From NCBI GenBank assembly GCA_003557825.1, contig PWNM01000480.1, positions 1 through 6,456 of the forward strand: 6,456 nucleotides of DNA, read 5' to 3'. Source of the DNA: Candidatus Hydrogenedentota bacterium (GTDB lineage: Bacteria; Hydrogenedentota; Hydrogenedentia; Hydrogenedentales; SLHB01). Below are positions 5,988 to 6,456 of the stretch, piece by piece. Numbering within the stretch: the first letter of the stretch is position 1; every line of letters begins with the position of its first letter. Position numbers and translations under genes: made by a program. Below the pieces are notes generated by a model. The model was not told where the DNA came from, did no database searches, and worked only from the letters and a program-made list of their open reading frames with translations.

Positions 5988-6456
5988 ATGTCCGACAAAC
6001 ACTGTGAACCGAACCCGGCCAAAGGCCTGAATGTTTTTGAGAAGTATCTGACCATCTGGGTGGTCTTGTGCATCATTGGTGGCATCCTGCTTGGACGCAT
6101 TGTGCCGGGCCTGGCCGAGTACCTGGACGGCATGGCCATTTTTGTGGACGATGCGCCGGTAGTCTCGATCCCCATCGCCATCGCCCTGTTTTTCATGATG
6201 TACCCCATCATGGTGAAGATTGATTTCGCGGAGGTGGTCAAAGCGGGAAAGACGCCGAAGCCCGTGCTGCTGACGTTGATCGTCAACTGGGGCATAAAAC
6301 CATTCACCATGTTTGCCTTGGCGACGTTGTTTATGGGCTATTTCTTCCGCGACCTGTTGCCCGGTATGGATGTGCTTCCCGATGGCACGGAAGTTCCCCT
6401 CTACCGTGCCTATATCTCCGGGGCGATCCGGCTCGGCATTGCGCCCTGCACGGCCA
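5988..6456 (+). CDS. acr3: Acr3-type arsenite efflux transporter (3' partial)
   Basis: The frame stays open to the window end, giving 156 residues of an inner-membrane carrier (about 350 or more residues when complete) that exports arsenite using the proton motive force. GLNVFEKYLTIWVVLCIIGG (13-32) begins the first membrane helix. IPIAIALFFMMYPIMVKIDF (61-80) is the hallmark second region of Acr3, and VNWGIKPFTMFALATLF (99-115) the third. The visible part ends in GIAPCTA, where C154 is the cysteine of the fourth helix known to be essential in Acr3 proteins. A loop of about 20 residues before that helix (DLLPGMDVLPDGTEVP) is longer than in compact Acr3 forms, as in a longer subgroup. AAGGAA at 5976-5981 lies 6 bases before the ATG. 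This is the bile-acid/arsenite/riboflavin transporter superfamily, unrelated to ArsB. Confidence 0.93.
   Translation, partial: MSDKHCEPNPAKGLNVFEKYLTIWVVLCIIGGILLGRIVPGLAEYLDGMAIFVDDAPVVSIPIAIALFFMMYPIMVKIDFAEVVKAGKTPKPVLLTLIVNWGIKPFTMFALATLFMGYFFRDLLPGMDVLPDGTEVPLYRAYISGAIRLGIAPCTA

Noticed and set aside
5387..6310. A 307-codon open frame on the minus strand.
   Set aside because: It lies entirely antisense to arsM and acr3, both of which have full family motifs, and its translation shows no recognisable domain. It is a by-product of codon bias in the sense genes.

Overview
The window looks like bacterial chromosomal DNA of moderately high GC content. All six genes lie on the + strand and are tightly packed. 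The ribosome binding sites are of AAGGA type, and one promoter matches the sigma-70 consensus closely, which suggests a Gram-negative, probably proteobacteria-like host. Nothing in the sequence fixes the genus. No tRNA, rRNA, insertion sequence, CRISPR array or integrase was seen.

Left block (1-4068): three genes packed head to tail with gaps of 2 and 7 bases, so probably one transcript. They are the C-terminal end of a glycoside-hydrolase-like protein, a complete GT4 glycosyltransferase with a diacylglycerol-glucosyltransferase-like motif, and an unusual 797-residue protein. That protein joins an alkaline-phosphatase-superfamily domain, which carries an inserted hydrophobic segment, to a complete endonuclease/exonuclease/phosphatase (EEP) domain. 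The specific functions are not established. Glycan or glycolipid metabolism at the membrane is the most natural reading.

Boundary (4069-4187): a stem-loop starts at the stop codon of the 797-residue gene. It is followed by a promoter (TTGACA, 17 bp, TATATT) and a short inverted repeat that may be the ArsR operator.

Right block (4188-6456): an arsenic resistance operon, arsR - arsC - arsM - acr3, with acr3 cut by the window end. ArsR should hold the promoter off until arsenite binds. ArsC, of the low-molecular-weight phosphatase, thioredoxin-coupled type, reduces arsenate to arsenite. ArsM methylates arsenite using S-adenosylmethionine. Acr3 exports arsenite across the inner membrane. The operon thus combines the reduce-and-export route with methylation. 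The ars genes are an ordinary set. The less usual items are the double-hydrolase fusion, the small regulatory repeats, and the start-codon choices for arsR and arsC.
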